A DNA stretch of 64,000 nt from Achromobacter insolitus. Lineage in GTDB: Bacteria; Pseudomonadota; Gammaproteobacteria; Burkholderiales; Burkholderiaceae_B. Under the pieces are notes generated by a model. The model searched no databases. It had not been told where the DNA came from and saw only the letters and a program-made list of their open reading frames with translations. A program made the translations under genes and the position numbers. The stretch covers positions 992,001-1,056,000 of the forward strand of contig NZ_NJIF01000002.1 in the NCBI RefSeq assembly GCF_002209555.1. The letters run 5' to 3'. Positions 1 through 10,395 of this stretch are shown here, in pieces; the stretch's first letter is position 1; each line of letters opens with the position of its first letter.

Positions 1-1284
1 CACGTCGGTCGCGTACCAGTTGGTGTTGTGGATGTTCCAGCCGCCTTCCGCAGGCGCGGCCTTCGAGGCGCGCCGCGTGGCCACGCTCTGCCAGTCCATC
101 GCGGCGAGGTTGACGTTGAAGCCCGCCTTGCGCAACGCCTGGGCCATCACGACCGGCTGGGCCGACAGGGTGCCGACGTCGGTTGCGTGCATGACCAGGA
201 TGGGCGTGTTGTCGTAGCCGGCTTCCTTCAGGAGCGCCTTGGCCTTCTCGATGTTCGACGGCACGACCATGTCCTTGCCGATGTCGCTTTCCAGCGGCGT
301 GCCGCAACCCCACAGCGAGGCGCAGGTCTTCCAGTACTTCGGATTGCCCACCAGCGCCTTCATCACGTCTTCCTGGCCGATGGCGTACATCGCGGCCTGG
401 CGCACCTTCTTGTTGTTGAAGGGCGGGTACTTGAAGTTGAAGCGGTACATCGTGAAGTAGCCGACCGGGCTGAGCGACTCTTCCTTCAGGTCCTTGTTGC
501 CTTCGATCATCGGCAACAGGTCATAAGGGAATTGTTCGACGAAGTCGATCTCGCCGCCCAGCAAGGCATTGGCGGTGGTCAGCGCGTCGGGCATGACGTC
601 CCATTCGACCTTGTCGACGTTGACCACCTTGCCGCCAGCCAGCCCGCTAGCGGGTTCCTTGCGCGGCACGTAGTCGGCGTTCTTGGCGTAGACCGTCTTC
701 ACGCCCGGCTTGAACTCGATGACCTTGAACGGACCCGAGCCGGTCATGTCGGTGATGGGCTGGCCGATGGCTTGTTCGGCGATGCGCTTGGGCATCATGA
801 AGGGCGCGGTGCCGGTGGGCTTGGACAGGGCGCGCAGCGCCAGGTCCGTGGGCTCTTTCATGACGATGCGGAAATTCTTGTCGTCGATGACTTCGATCTT
901 GTCGGTGAACTTGAGCAGGGTGCGGCCCATGCCGTCGCCCGCGGCCCAGCGCTTGATCGAGGCGACGCAGTCCTCGGAAGTCACCGGCTTGCCGTCGTGC
1001 CATTTCTGGCCGTCGCGCAAGGTCATGGTGTAGGTCTTGCCATCCGGCGAGACTTCCCACTTTTCAAGCATCTGCGGCTGGATCTTGTTGTCGGCGTCGG
1101 TGGCCAGCAAGGTGTCGTAGATCATGTAGCCGTGCCACGTCGTGATGTACGCGGTGGTGGCATGCGGATCGGTCAGGCGCAGAGGCGAGTGCATCACCGA
1201 TTTGATGACGGTCTCGGCGTAGGCGCCATGAGCCATCATCAGGGTGGCGCCGGCCAGCGCGGCCGCTCGGACGTACTTCAGCAT
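1..1284 (-). CDS. ABC transporter substrate-binding protein, family 5 (dipeptide/oligopeptide type), 3' end outside window
   Basis: The gene begins with ATG at 1282-1284 and stays open to the left edge, giving 428 codons without a stop, so the C-terminus is missing. The first residues (MLKYVRAAALAGA, then a hydrophobic stretch ending in AYA) look like a Sec signal peptide. They lead into ETVIKSVMHSPLRLTDPHATTA and WHGYMIYDTLLATD, the usual N-terminal pattern of SBP_bac_5 proteins that deliver peptides or opines to an inner-membrane ABC permease. The last visible residues, WNIHNTNWYATDV, are also typical of the family, which is normally 500-540 aa, so most of the protein is present. It lies 82 bp downstream of the M81 peptidase gene on the same strand and is probably co-transcribed; permease genes would be expected beyond the window. 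The ligand cannot be told from the sequence. Confidence 0.85.
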   Translation of the reverse strand, partial: MLKYVRAAALAGATLMMAHGAYAETVIKSVMHSPLRLTDPHATTAYITTWHGYMIYDTLLATDADNKIQPQMLEKWEVSPDGKTYTMTLRDGQKWHDGKPVTSEDCVASIKRWAAGDGMGRTLLKFTDKIEVIDDKNFRIVMKEPTDLALRALSKPTGTAPFMMPKRIAEQAIGQPITDMTGSGPFKVIEFKPGVKTVYAKNADYVPRKEPASGLAGGKVVNVDKVEWDVMPDALTTANALLGGEIDFVEQFPYDLLPMIEGNKDLKEESLSPVGYFTMYRFNFKYPPFNNKKVRQAAMYAIGQEDVMKALVGNPKYWKTCASLWGCGTPLESDIGKDMVVPSNIEKAKALLKEAGYDNTPILVMHATDVGTLSAQPVVMAQALRKAGFNVNLAAMDWQSVATRRASKAAPAEGGWNIHNTNWYATDV

Positions 1285-1366
1285 GAATGTTCCCCTTGAT
1301 GCGTAATGAGCGGCGCCATCGCGCCGCTGCGTCGTTAATCCGCCGCGCGAGGGCGGCGTGCGAGGT

Positions 1367-2875
1367 TCAGGCGGTAGCCGACCGGCCGGAAAAGACCGGT
1401 CCGCAAGGCGCCATTCTGATGCCGGGACGCAACCGTGTCCATGGTTGTTTTGCCGCATCCATCAGCATGGAGCCCGGGGCCGCGCAGACCAGGATCGTTT
1501 GCGCAATGCCGGTGAAATCCGCGCGGAAGTGCGCCGAACTCTTGACCACCAGGATAGCGGCGCGCCGCGGTTCAACGCCGGCGAAACGGAACATTTCCTG
1601 GTCGGCCATCTGCACCTTGTTCGACGCGACGATGATGCGTACACCGCCTATGCGCAGGCAGGCGCTGGGACCCAGGTCCATGTGGAAGCCGCGGTAGAAC
1701 GCGCCGTGCGTATCGAAGCGTCCATCTGAAGTTTTCTCGACGATGAACTCGGTGTCCAGCGGTTCGTCGTCGGGAATACCCGAGTGTCCACCCAATGCAA
1801 TGCGTACCTTGTTTCCCGCGCCCGCGCGATGGGCCGCAAGCGCGGCCGCGGGGTCGACGATGAGGCCGATGGCGGTGTCGCGCGCGTCGTGCCGGATCAG
1901 GGCCCGCAAGATGCCGGTGGTGTCCGAGCTGCCGCCAGCGCCTGGATTGTCTTGCGCGTCGGCGATCACCACGGGCTTGCTGGCGTCGCGCGCCAGACGC
2001 ATGGCTTCCTGCACGGCTTCATCGGGCGTGTAGAGTTTGCCGCCGAAATCGCGTTCCGCGTTGAGCACCGCGCGCGTCATGGCGTCGGCCGCCGCGTCGG
2101 CTTCGGCCTGCGTGTTCCCGTAAGCCCACACGGCGGGCGCGCATTCGGGGAAGTCGGCTGCGGGAAAACCCGTGGCAAACGATACGCTCAGCGCACCGCG
2201 CGTTTCGATATCGCCGACCAACTGGTACAGGCTGCGCGACGGCTCTATGTCCGTGGACTGCCAGCAAAGCGAAATCAGATAGGGCAGCGAGCGCAGCGCC
2301 ACATGGGGCCGGGGCGTGCCGGCCAACCGCGCGGACAGCAGTCCGGCGGCGCGTTGCCCGGTTTCGGCCATGTCGATGTGCGGATAGGTGCGATAGCAGA
2401 CCAGGGCGTCCGCGTGGCGCACCATGGCGCGGGTCACGTTGGCATGCAGGTCCAGGCTGGCCACGACAGGCACGTCCGGTCCCACCAGCTCGCGCACGCG
2501 GCGGAGCAGTTCGCCCTCGCCGTCGTCCAGATGCTCGGTGACCATTGCGCCGTGCAGGTCCAGATAGACGCCGTCCAGCGGCAGCGCCTGCGACAGGCCC
2601 TGCAGGATCATCGCGCTGATGCGTTCGAAAGCATCCTTGGTGACCGGACCGGAGGGGCTGGCCGCGGCCCAGGTGGTGGGCAGCAACGTGTGCCGCCCCA
2701 TGGCCTCAATGAAGCCCGCCACCGGTATGTTGGCGCCCGCGACCGCCTGGAACATCGCCGGCCCGCTGACCAGCTTGGGCCAGCCGCCGCCTTTCTCGGC
2801 AAAGTCCTCCCACGCCGCGCGCGAAGGCGCAAACGTATTGGTTTCGTGCTGAAAGCCGCCTACCCCGATGCGCAT
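1367..2875 (-). CDS. M81 family metallopeptidase (MlrC-like)
   Basis: Predicted 502-aa protein beginning MRIGVGGFQHETNTFAPS, the signature N-terminus of the MlrC/DUF1485 family, named after the microcystin-linearising cluster protein MlrC and classed as zinc metallopeptidase M81. Further family blocks are SLDLHANVT and DAQDNPGAGGSSDTTG, which carry the likely metal ligands (Asp, His). The length matches the family (about 490-510 aa). The frame is open further upstream, but I chose the ATG at 2873-2875 because family homology starts exactly there and GGGGA sits just before it. The downstream gene is an ABC peptide-type binding protein, a common pairing, so the enzyme probably hydrolyses an imported small peptide or amide. 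The true substrate is unknown; microcystin is not implied. Confidence 0.85.
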   Translation of the reverse strand: MRIGVGGFQHETNTFAPSRAAWEDFAEKGGGWPKLVSGPAMFQAVAGANIPVAGFIEAMGRHTLLPTTWAAASPSGPVTKDAFERISAMILQGLSQALPLDGVYLDLHGAMVTEHLDDGEGELLRRVRELVGPDVPVVASLDLHANVTRAMVRHADALVCYRTYPHIDMAETGQRAAGLLSARLAGTPRPHVALRSLPYLISLCWQSTDIEPSRSLYQLVGDIETRGALSVSFATGFPAADFPECAPAVWAYGNTQAEADAAADAMTRAVLNAERDFGGKLYTPDEAVQEAMRLARDASKPVVIADAQDNPGAGGSSDTTGILRALIRHDARDTAIGLIVDPAAALAAHRAGAGNKVRIALGGHSGIPDDEPLDTEFIVEKTSDGRFDTHGAFYRGFHMDLGPSACLRIGGVRIIVASNKVQMADQEMFRFAGVEPRRAAILVVKSSAHFRADFTGIAQTILVCAAPGSMLMDAAKQPWTRLRPGIRMAPCGPVFSGRSATA

Positions 2876-3258
2876 CAGGATTCCCCTTGTCATTTTTGAT
2901 ATGAGGAAGACGCAGCTACGCCGCGCCCGAGTCAGTTCTAAAGTGGCGCGTGCGCACCACCAACCACGCATACAACAGGCACAACAAACACAAGCAAAAC
3001 GCCCCAATCAAGCAAGCCCTTCCCAAGCGGAGTCACGCGGATCCGGCTCTGTGCACCCCAGCGTGATGCCACGAAACCAGTTCGTCGCATTCCGATCGGG
3101 ATGCCGCGGATCCGGCTTTGCCGGTCCGCAGGCATGCCCCCCTGGGGGGGAAGCGCGCAGCGCTTCGGGGGGAGGCCCACCTTGCGGATCCGGCTTTGCC
3201 GGTCCGCAGGCATGCCCCCCTGGGGGGGAAGCGCGCAGCGCTTCGGGGGGGGGGACCC
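2876..3258. other. Intergenic region between mmsA and the M81 gene, with repeats
   Basis: This 383-bp gap is downstream of mmsA and upstream of the M81 gene, both on the minus strand. Its right half is occupied by a duplicated palindromic element (3106-3250, separate entry). A third, shorter copy of the element's start (GCGGATCCGGCTCTG) lies at about 3038-3052. The left part must hold the promoter of the M81-SBP operon, but I see no convincing -35/-10 pair. No protein gene is supported here: open frames across the repeats exist only because the repeat is GC-rich. Confidence 0.6.
3106..3250. repeat. Two direct copies of a 67-bp palindrome-rich REP-like element
   Basis: Bases 3106-3172 and 3184-3250 are identical and offset by 78 bp. 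Each unit contains nested palindromes: CCGGC-TTT-GCCGG, CCCCCC-T-GGGGGG and AAGCGC-GCA-GCGCTT. Transcribed from either strand, a unit folds into several stable hairpins. Such GC-rich extragenic palindromes are dispersed through many Burkholderiales genomes, typically after genes. Here they follow the 3' end of mmsA and may protect or end its transcript. The family assignment is from memory of similar elements, not from a search. Confidence 0.8.
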
Positions 3259-4752
<1,494 letters not shown>

Positions 4753-4791
4753 GAGGGAACGCTCGAATCTGGGGCTTTGAAAAATGCCGGA

Positions 4792-4840
4792 GGGCGGCCC
4801 AGGGCCGCCCAGGCTGAAAAGCCGCCCCTCGCGGGGCGGC
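4792..4840. other. Two strong hairpins in the spacer between aptA and mmsA
   Basis: GGGCGGCCC (4792-4800), one base, then GGGCCGCCC (4802-4810) forms a perfect 9-bp stem. GCCGCCCC (4821-4828) and GGGGCGGC (4833-4840) form an 8-bp stem with a 4-nt loop. They lie between the stop of the aminotransferase gene and the start of mmsA, on the transcript of both. There is no T-tract, so processing, mRNA stabilisation or partial attenuation is more likely than full termination. Confidence 0.5.
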
Positions 4841-4846
4841 GGGCAA

Positions 4847-6172
4847 TCAGGCGACTTCCTTCAGCACACGGCCGATCTGTTCGAAGATCTGGCCGATCTG
4901 TGCCTCTTCGATGATGAGCGGGGGCGAGATCGCGATGATGTCGCCGGTGTAGCGCACCATCAGGCCGCTGTCGAAGCACTTCTGGAAGACTTCGGCGGCG
5001 CGAGCGCCAGGAGCGCCGGCGCGCGACGACAGTTCGATGCCGCAGACCAGGCCCAGGTTGCGCACGTCGATGACGTGCGGCGCGCCCTTAAGGCTGTGAG
5101 CGGCACCCTGGAAGGCGCCGGACAGCTTGCGGGCGCGTTCGAACAGATTTTCGCGGCGGTAGATGTCCAGGGTGGCCAGGATGGCAGCCGCGGCCAGCGG
5201 GTGCGCCGAATAGGTGTAGCCGTGGAAGAACTCGATGCCGCCGGCCGGGCCGTTGACGATGGCGTCATGCACTTCGCGCCTGACCGCGACCGCGCCTGCG
5301 GGCACGGCGGCGTTGCTCACGCCCTTGGCCATGGCGATGATGTCCGGCGTGACGCCGAAGAAGTCCGACGCGGTGGCGGCGCCCAGGCGGCCGTAGGCGG
5401 TGATGACTTCGTCGAAGATCAGCAGGATGCCGTGCTTCGAGGTGATTTCGCGCAGCTTTTCCAGATAGCCCTTGGGCGGGATCAGCACGCCGGTCGAGCC
5501 CGCCATCGGTTCGACGATGACCGCGGCAATGGTGGAGGGATCGTGCAGGGCGACAATGCGCTCCAGCTCGTCGGCCAGGTGCGCGCCCCAGGCGGGCTGG
5601 CCCTTGGAATAGGCATTCTGCTCGAGATTGTGCGTATGCGGCAGGTGGTCCACGGCGGGCAGCAGGGCGCCCGAGAAGGTCTTGCGGTTGGTAGAGATGC
5701 CGCCGACCGAGATGCCGCCGAAGCCCACGCCGTGGTAGCCGCGTTCGCGACCGATCAGGCGGGTACGCTGGCCTTCGCCGCGGGCGCGGTGATAGGCCAG
5801 GGCGATCTTCAGGCAGGTGTCTACGGATTCGGAGCCGGAGTTCGTGAAGAAGACGCGGTCCAGGCCCTGGGGCATCATGCCGGCGACGGCGGTCGCGGCT
5901 TCGAAGGCCAGCGGGTGGCCCAGCTGGAAGCCCGGCGCGTAGTCCATCACGCCTGCCTGGCGGGAGATGGCCTCGACGATTTCCTCGCGGCCATGGCCGG
6001 CGTTGACGCACCACAGTCCGGCGGTGCCGTCCAGGATCTGGCGGCCATCGGTCGAGGTGTAATACATGCCCTTGGCGGTCGCGAGCATGCGCGGGTGGGC
6101 CTTGAACTGCTTGTTGGCAGTGAAGGGCATCCAGAGATGGGACAGGTCGGGCAGTTTGTCGGGGGCGTTCAT
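4847..6172 (-). CDS. aptA: Omega-amino acid--pyruvate aminotransferase (beta-alanine type)
   Basis: 441-aa class III PLP aminotransferase. The N-terminus ([17 protein letters not shown]), the block [36 protein letters not shown], and [14 protein letters not shown] followed by [16 protein letters not shown] (PLP lysine in KG) are characteristic of beta-alanine:pyruvate transaminases. The expected reaction is beta-alanine (or a related omega-amino acid) plus pyruvate to malonate semialdehyde plus L-alanine. mmsA follows on the same strand and would take the semialdehyde to acetyl-CoA. The gene is divergent from a MocR-type regulator, and the shared 161-bp region carries the paired operator at 6293-6327. 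Substrate range in this family is broad (taurine, GABA, putrescine-like amines), so beta-alanine is an inference from the family pattern and context. Confidence 0.9.
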   Translation of the reverse strand: MNAPDKLPDLSHLWMPFTANKQFKAHPRMLATAKGMYYTSTDGRQILDGTAGLWCVNAGHGREEIVEAISRQAGVMDYAPGFQLGHPLAFEAATAVAGMMPQGLDRVFFTNSGSESVDTCLKIALAYHRARGEGQRTRLIGRERGYHGVGFGGISVGGISTNRKTFSGALLPAVDHLPHTHNLEQNAYSKGQPAWGAHLADELERIVALHDPSTIAAVIVEPMAGSTGVLIPPKGYLEKLREITSKHGILLIFDEVITAYGRLGAATASDFFGVTPDIIAMAKGVSNAAVPAGAVAVRREVHDAIVNGPAGGIEFFHGYTYSAHPLAAAAILATLDIYRRENLFERARKLSGAFQGAAHSLKGAPHVIDVRNLGLVCGIELSSRAGAPGARAAEVFQKCFDSGLMVRYTGDIIAISPPLIIEEAQIGQIFEQIGRVLKEVA

Positions 6173-6292
6173 GGCGGCTCCAGGGGACGGACAAGCGCTG
6201 GACTTGGGCGACGGTTGTGCAGCCAGCGGGATTGAAACGATTCTGGTGCGTCCCGGGGGGAATGAAAATATACGATCCGCGCAAATGCGGCT

Positions 6293-6327
6293 AACTGTAT
6301 AGTTGTAAACGACACAACTGTACAGTT
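6293..6327. promoter_or_regulatory. Paired palindromic operator for the MocR-type regulator
   Basis: Two 12-bp sites, AACTGTATAGTT at 6293-6304 and AACTGTACAGTT at 6316-6327, lie 23 bp apart, about two helical turns. The second is a perfect palindrome and the first differs at one position, so the pair can be read as direct repeats or an inverted repeat. This matches how MocR/GabR regulators bind two half-sites on one DNA face. The second site ends six bases before the GTG start of the regulator gene, so binding should repress the regulator's own expression while controlling aptA on the other strand. A TATAGT -10-like box for the regulator lies inside the first site. Confidence 0.75.
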
Positions 6328-6333
6328 AATGCC

Positions 6334-7761
6334 GTGATCGATTTTCAGCCCAACCGCGCCCGGGGCCGGGGACAGGCGCAGACCTTGGTCGAGCAACTGG
6401 TCGCCGCCATCCTGCGCGCCATCGAAGAACAGACGCTGCGTCCGGGTATGTCCCTACCTTCGGTGCGTGAGTTCGCGCGCCAATACGAAGTCAGCACCTT
6501 TACGGTGGCCAGTGCCTATAGCCGGCTGGTGTCGCAGGGCTGGCTGGCGGCGCGGCCGGGTGCGGGCTATCGGGTCGCCACGCCGGACGCCCCAGCGCGT
6601 CCGAGCCAGCCGCCCTCCTGGGAGCCGCCGCGCCTGAATGCCGGCTGGCTGCTGTCGGATATCTTCGCGGACCATTCCATTCCCATCAAATCGGGCTGCG
6701 GGTGGCTGCCGGGCGAATGGTTGAACGAAGAAGGACTGCACATGGCACTGCGCCATATGGGTCGGGTGCCGGCCATGCGCATCGCGAACTACGGCCATCC
6801 CTATGGCTACGCGCCGCTGCGCGAGACCATTGCTGCCAGCCTGGGCACGCAGGGCATGGAGGTCGAGGCCTCGCAGGTCCTGCTGACCCAGGGCGTGACG
6901 CATGGCCTGGACATGGTGATACGCACTTTGCTGCGGCCGGGGGATACCGTGTTGGTTGAGCAGCCCGCCTATGCCAACCTGCTGCAGATGCTGCGCCTGG
7001 CCGGGCTGCGCGCGGTGCCCGTGCCCCGCACGCTGGACGGGCTGGACTGCGACGCGCTAGAAACGGCGGTGGCGCGCCACCGGCCCAGGGCGCTGTTCAT
7101 CAATACGGCGTTGCAGAATCCCTCTGGCGCAAGCGTCAGCATGGCCAACGCCTTTCGCATCCTGCAGGCGGCCGAGCGGCATGGCCTGTGGGTGATCGAA
7201 GACGATATCTCGCGTGAACTCGCGCCCGGTGTCACGCCCATGCTGGCCGCCCTGGACGGCGCGCGGCGCGTGGTCTACCTGGGTGGGTACTCCAAGGTCA
7301 TCAGTCCGTCGGTGCGGGTGGGCTATGTGGTGGCGCACCGCGACCTGACGCGCGACATTGCGCGCACCAAAATGGCGGTGGGCCTGACCTCGCCGGAAAT
7401 CATGGAGCGGATCGTCCACCAGGTCATCCGCGAAGGCCGCTACCGCGCCCATATCGCGCGCACCCGCGAGCGCCTGGCGGCAGCCCATGCGGGCGTGGCT
7501 GAACTAATGGCGCAGCATGGGTTCCAGATCTATGGGCGGCCGCAGGGAGGCCTGTTCCTGTGGGCCAAGGTGGCCGGGCAGTGGCGCGAGCGCGGCGCCA
7601 ACGGCCTGGCCGAGCTGGCGCTCAAGGACGGTATCTGGCTGGCTCCCGGCTCCTACTTCGAGGCGGACGAGGCCGATACTCCCTGGGTCCGGTTCAACGT
7701 GGCGTACTCCGAGGCTCCCGCCCTCTGGCGTTTCGTGCGCAATGCCGGGGCGGCGGCCTGA
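6334..7761 (+). CDS. MocR family transcriptional regulator (GntR HTH fused to class I aminotransferase domain)
   Basis: 475 aa starting at GTG 6334, with no earlier start that avoids the operator. Residues about 10-75 form a GntR winged helix (LVEQLVAAILRAIEEQTLRPG, LPSVREFARQYEVSTFTVA), then a linker. From about 110 onward there is an aminotransferase fold including LTQGVTHGLDMVIRTLLRPG, ENPSG-like QNPSGASVSM, EDDISREL and the PLP-lysine segment YLGGYSKVISPSVRVGY. In MocR/GabR proteins the second domain senses PLP or an external aldimine with an amino acid rather than doing catalysis. Its position divergent from the omega-amino acid transaminase operon makes it the likely activator of aptA-mmsA, responding to beta-alanine or a similar amine. 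It is convergent with folA, with one base between the stop codons. Confidence 0.9.
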   Translation: MIDFQPNRARGRGQAQTLVEQLVAAILRAIEEQTLRPGMSLPSVREFARQYEVSTFTVASAYSRLVSQGWLAARPGAGYRVATPDAPARPSQPPSWEPPRLNAGWLLSDIFADHSIPIKSGCGWLPGEWLNEEGLHMALRHMGRVPAMRIANYGHPYGYAPLRETIAASLGTQGMEVEASQVLLTQGVTHGLDMVIRTLLRPGDTVLVEQPAYANLLQMLRLAGLRAVPVPRTLDGLDCDALETAVARHRPRALFINTALQNPSGASVSMANAFRILQAAERHGLWVIEDDISRELAPGVTPMLAALDGARRVVYLGGYSKVISPSVRVGYVVAHRDLTRDIARTKMAVGLTSPEIMERIVHQVIREGRYRAHIARTRERLAAAHAGVAELMAQHGFQIYGRPQGGLFLWAKVAGQWRERGANGLAELALKDGIWLAPGSYFEADEADTPWVRFNVAYSEAPALWRFVRNAGAAA

Positions 7762-7762
7762 G

Positions 7763-8248
7763 TCACTGCCGCTCGTAAGTCACGAAATCGTATTCGTAGC
7801 CGTTTTCTGCCGGCTGGGCTTCTCGCGACGTTTCCTTCCATTGGAAGGCGGGCAGCAGCGGGAAAAAAGCGTCGCCTTCGACGTCGGCGCGGACTTCCGT
7901 GGCCAGCACGCGCGCGGCCAAGGGCAGGGCCTGCACATAGATCTGCGCGCCACCGATCACAAAGGCCGCGTCGATATCGCCGCAGGCCTGGACTGCCGCC
8001 TCCAGCGACGGGACCACGATGGCGCCCGCCGCGGTGAAACCGGGATTGCGGCTGATCACGATATTGCTGCGGCCGGGCAGCGGCCGGCCCAGCGAGTCCC
8101 AGGTCTTGCGGCCCATGATGATGGGATGGCCCAGGGTGCTGCGCTTGAAGTGCGCCAGATCGCCCGGCAGCTTCCAGGGCAGGGCGTTGTCGCGTCCGAT
8201 GACGCGATTGGTGGAGTAGGCAACGATGAGAGTAAGGCTGGCGGGCAT
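7763..8248 (-). CDS. folA: Dihydrofolate reductase
   Basis: 161-aa protein, the usual chromosomal DHFR length. It reduces dihydrofolate to tetrahydrofolate with NADPH and regenerates the cofactor oxidised by thymidylate synthase. Diagnostic blocks are LIVAYSTNRVIGRDNALPWKLPGDLAHFK (Trp and the substrate-binding Asp region), GHPIIMGRKTWDSLGRPLPGR (NADPH site) and AFVIGGAQIYVQALPLA. thyA lies 2.6 kb upstream on the same strand, with a c-di-GMP gene in between. No trimethoprim-resistance type features are evident: this looks like the housekeeping enzyme. Confidence 0.96.
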   Translation of the reverse strand: MPASLTLIVAYSTNRVIGRDNALPWKLPGDLAHFKRSTLGHPIIMGRKTWDSLGRPLPGRSNIVISRNPGFTAAGAIVVPSLEAAVQACGDIDAAFVIGGAQIYVQALPLAARVLATEVRADVEGDAFFPLLPAFQWKETSREAQPAENGYEYDFVTYERQ

Positions 8249-8331
8249 GCGGATCGGGGCGGTAAAGGTTCGGCCGGTTGGCTACGGCAAGCGTAGCAAA
8301 TTTGCGCGGCGGTCCGCGCCGCGCAGCCCCT

Positions 8332-10395
8332 TCACTCCACTGCATGCTCCAGGAACTCGGTCGCGGGCATGGGTTTGCCCAGCAGGAAGCCCTGCAGCGA
8401 ATCGCAACCCAGGCCGGTCAGGAACTTCTGCTGCGCCGGCGTTTCCACGCCTTCGGCCACGATGCGCAGGTTGAGCTGCTGCGCCAGCGCGACGATGGCC
8501 GACACGATGGCGGCATCCTCGTTGTCGTTTTCCAGCTGGTTGACGAAGCCCCGGTCGATCTTCAGCTCGGTCGCGGGCAGCCGCTTCAGGTAGAGCAGGC
8601 TGGAGTAGCCGGTGCCGAAATCGTCGATGGAGATCGTTACGCCCAGGTTCGACAGGCGCTTGAGCACGGCCAGGCTGGCTTCGGCGTCGCGCATCGCAGT
8701 GGATTCGGTGACTTCCAGCGTCAGGCAGGCGGGCGGAACGCCGTGGCGTTCCAGCGCCGTGCGCACCGTTTCCACCAGGCTGGCGTGGGCGAACTGCAGC
8801 GCCGAAATATTCACGGCGATGGTCCAGTGGCCCTGGCCGGCGTTGATCCATTCCCGCATCTGGCGGCAGGCTTCGTTGATCACCCATTCGCCGATGGACA
8901 GGATCAGTCCGGTTTTTTCCGCCGTGGGGATGAACTGGTCGGGACCCACCAGGCCGCGCGTCGGGTGGTTCCAGCGCAGCAGCGCCTCGGCGCCGATGAT
9001 GGGGCCGGCGGGCGCCTCGTACTTGGGCTGGTAATGCAGGACGAGCTGGTTGCGCTCCTGCGCCAGGCGCAAGTCGTGCAGCAATTCGATCTGCTCGTGC
9101 GCATCCGCGTTCATGGACGGCTCGAAGAAGCTGTAGCCGGTGCCGCCCAGGCGCTTGGCGTGGTACATCGCCGCGTCCGCGTTGGTCAGCAGGGCGTGGG
9201 TGTCTTCGCCGTCGTTCGGGTAGATGGCGATGCCCACGCTGGAGGTCACCAGGACTTCATGGCCGTATACGGTGACGGGGCGGGCGATGGCATCGATCAG
9301 GCGGTCGGCCACGTTGGCGGCGTCGGTGGGTTCGATCACTTCACTGAGCACGATGAATTCGTCGCCGCCCAGGCGCGCGACCGTATCCTGCGTGCGCAAG
9401 GTCTGGCGGATGCGTTGCGCCAGATCGATCAGCAGGGCGTCGCCGGTATGGTGTCCATAGGCGTCGTTGACCGCCTTGAAGCCGTCCAGGTCGAAGAACA
9501 ACACCGCGAAGTAGCCCTTGCGGCGGCTGGCGCTTTCGATGGCCTGCTCCAGCCGGTCTTCCAGCAGGATGCGGTTGGGCAATTTGGTCAGGGTGTCGTG
9601 CAGCGCCAGTTGCACCAGTTCCTCATTGGCCTCGGCCAGCGAAGAGGCCAGGGCCGAGGTGCGTGCCTCCAGGCGGTTGTCCAGCACCGCGACCAGCAGG
9701 GCGATGGCCAGGACGCTCAGCGTCACCGCGGTGACGGCGATGGCCAGCCAGCCCGCCGAGATGCCGCTGTTGGCCGCCATGCAGATGCTGTCGGCAGGGA
9801 ATCCGGCGGCGGCCATGCCGGTGTAGTGCATGCCCACGATGGCGATCCCCATGATCACGGCCGCCAGCGGCCTCGACCAGGCCACGCGAGGCCCGCCGTG
9901 GCGCAGTCGATAGGTGATCCACAGCGCCGCGCCGGAAGCGGCCACGGCAATCGCGATGGACAGCGCGAACCACTTGGGGTCGTAGATGATGCCGGGCGCC
10001 ATGAGCATGGCGGCCATGCCGAGGTAGTGCATCGCCGCGATGCCCGCGCCCATCAGCAGGGCGCCGATCACCAGCCGCCGCCGCGGCAGTTCGTCCTTGC
10101 TCACGGTCCAGAGCGCGAAGGCCGAGCAGCCGATGGCGATGACCAGCGACAGGACGGTCAGGGGCAGGTCATAGCCCATGGGAATGGGCAGGCTGAAGGC
10201 CAGCATGCCGACGAAATGCATGGACCAGATGCCGACACCCATCGCGAAGGCGCCGCCCGCGAGCCAATAGCGCGCGCTGGGCAGCCCATTCGAAGCCCTG
10301 ACGCGGTTGGCCATGCCCAACGCCGTGTACGACGCCAGGATGGCGACTCCTAGAGATACGAGGACGAGCGAAGGGTTATAAGTTCCGACGAGCAT
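8332..10395 (-). CDS. MHYT-GGDEF-EAL membrane protein (c-di-GMP synthesis/breakdown)
   Basis: 687 aa. The N-terminal 250 residues are an MHYT sensor with about seven transmembrane segments and three metal-binding-type motifs, WSMHFVGM, AAMHYLGM and VGMHYTGM, proposed in this family to sense O2, CO or NO through bound copper. A diguanylate cyclase domain follows with an intact RLGGDEFIV active site and an RTQD inhibitory site five residues ahead of it. A C-terminal phosphodiesterase domain has intact GAEALLRW, EVTEST and DDFGTGYSS motifs. Both enzymatic domains therefore look competent, and the net activity cannot be predicted. The start is ATG at 10393-10395. The gene sits between thyA and folA on their strand, probably with its own promoter given the 441-bp gap before it. 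Confidence 0.94.
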   Translation of the reverse strand: MLVGTYNPSLVLVSLGVAILASYTALGMANRVRASNGLPSARYWLAGGAFAMGVGIWSMHFVGMLAFSLPIPMGYDLPLTVLSLVIAIGCSAFALWTVSKDELPRRRLVIGALLMGAGIAAMHYLGMAAMLMAPGIIYDPKWFALSIAIAVAASGAALWITYRLRHGGPRVAWSRPLAAVIMGIAIVGMHYTGMAAAGFPADSICMAANSGISAGWLAIAVTAVTLSVLAIALLVAVLDNRLEARTSALASSLAEANEELVQLALHDTLTKLPNRILLEDRLEQAIESASRRKGYFAVLFFDLDGFKAVNDAYGHHTGDALLIDLAQRIRQTLRTQDTVARLGGDEFIVLSEVIEPTDAANVADRLIDAIARPVTVYGHEVLVTSSVGIAIYPNDGEDTHALLTNADAAMYHAKRLGGTGYSFFEPSMNADAHEQIELLHDLRLAQERNQLVLHYQPKYEAPAGPIIGAEALLRWNHPTRGLVGPDQFIPTAEKTGLILSIGEWVINEACRQMREWINAGQGHWTIAVNISALQFAHASLVETVRTALERHGVPPACLTLEVTESTAMRDAEASLAVLKRLSNLGVTISIDDFGTGYSSLLYLKRLPATELKIDRGFVNQLENDNEDAAIVSAIVALAQQLNLRIVAEGVETPAQQKFLTGLGCDSLQGFLLGKPMPATEFLEHAVE

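Noticed and set aside
8278-10353. 691-codon plus-strand open frame opposite the MHYT-GGDEF-EAL gene
   Set aside because: Antisense shadow; Arg/Gln/Asp/His-rich composition typical of the complementary frame of a GC-rich gene.
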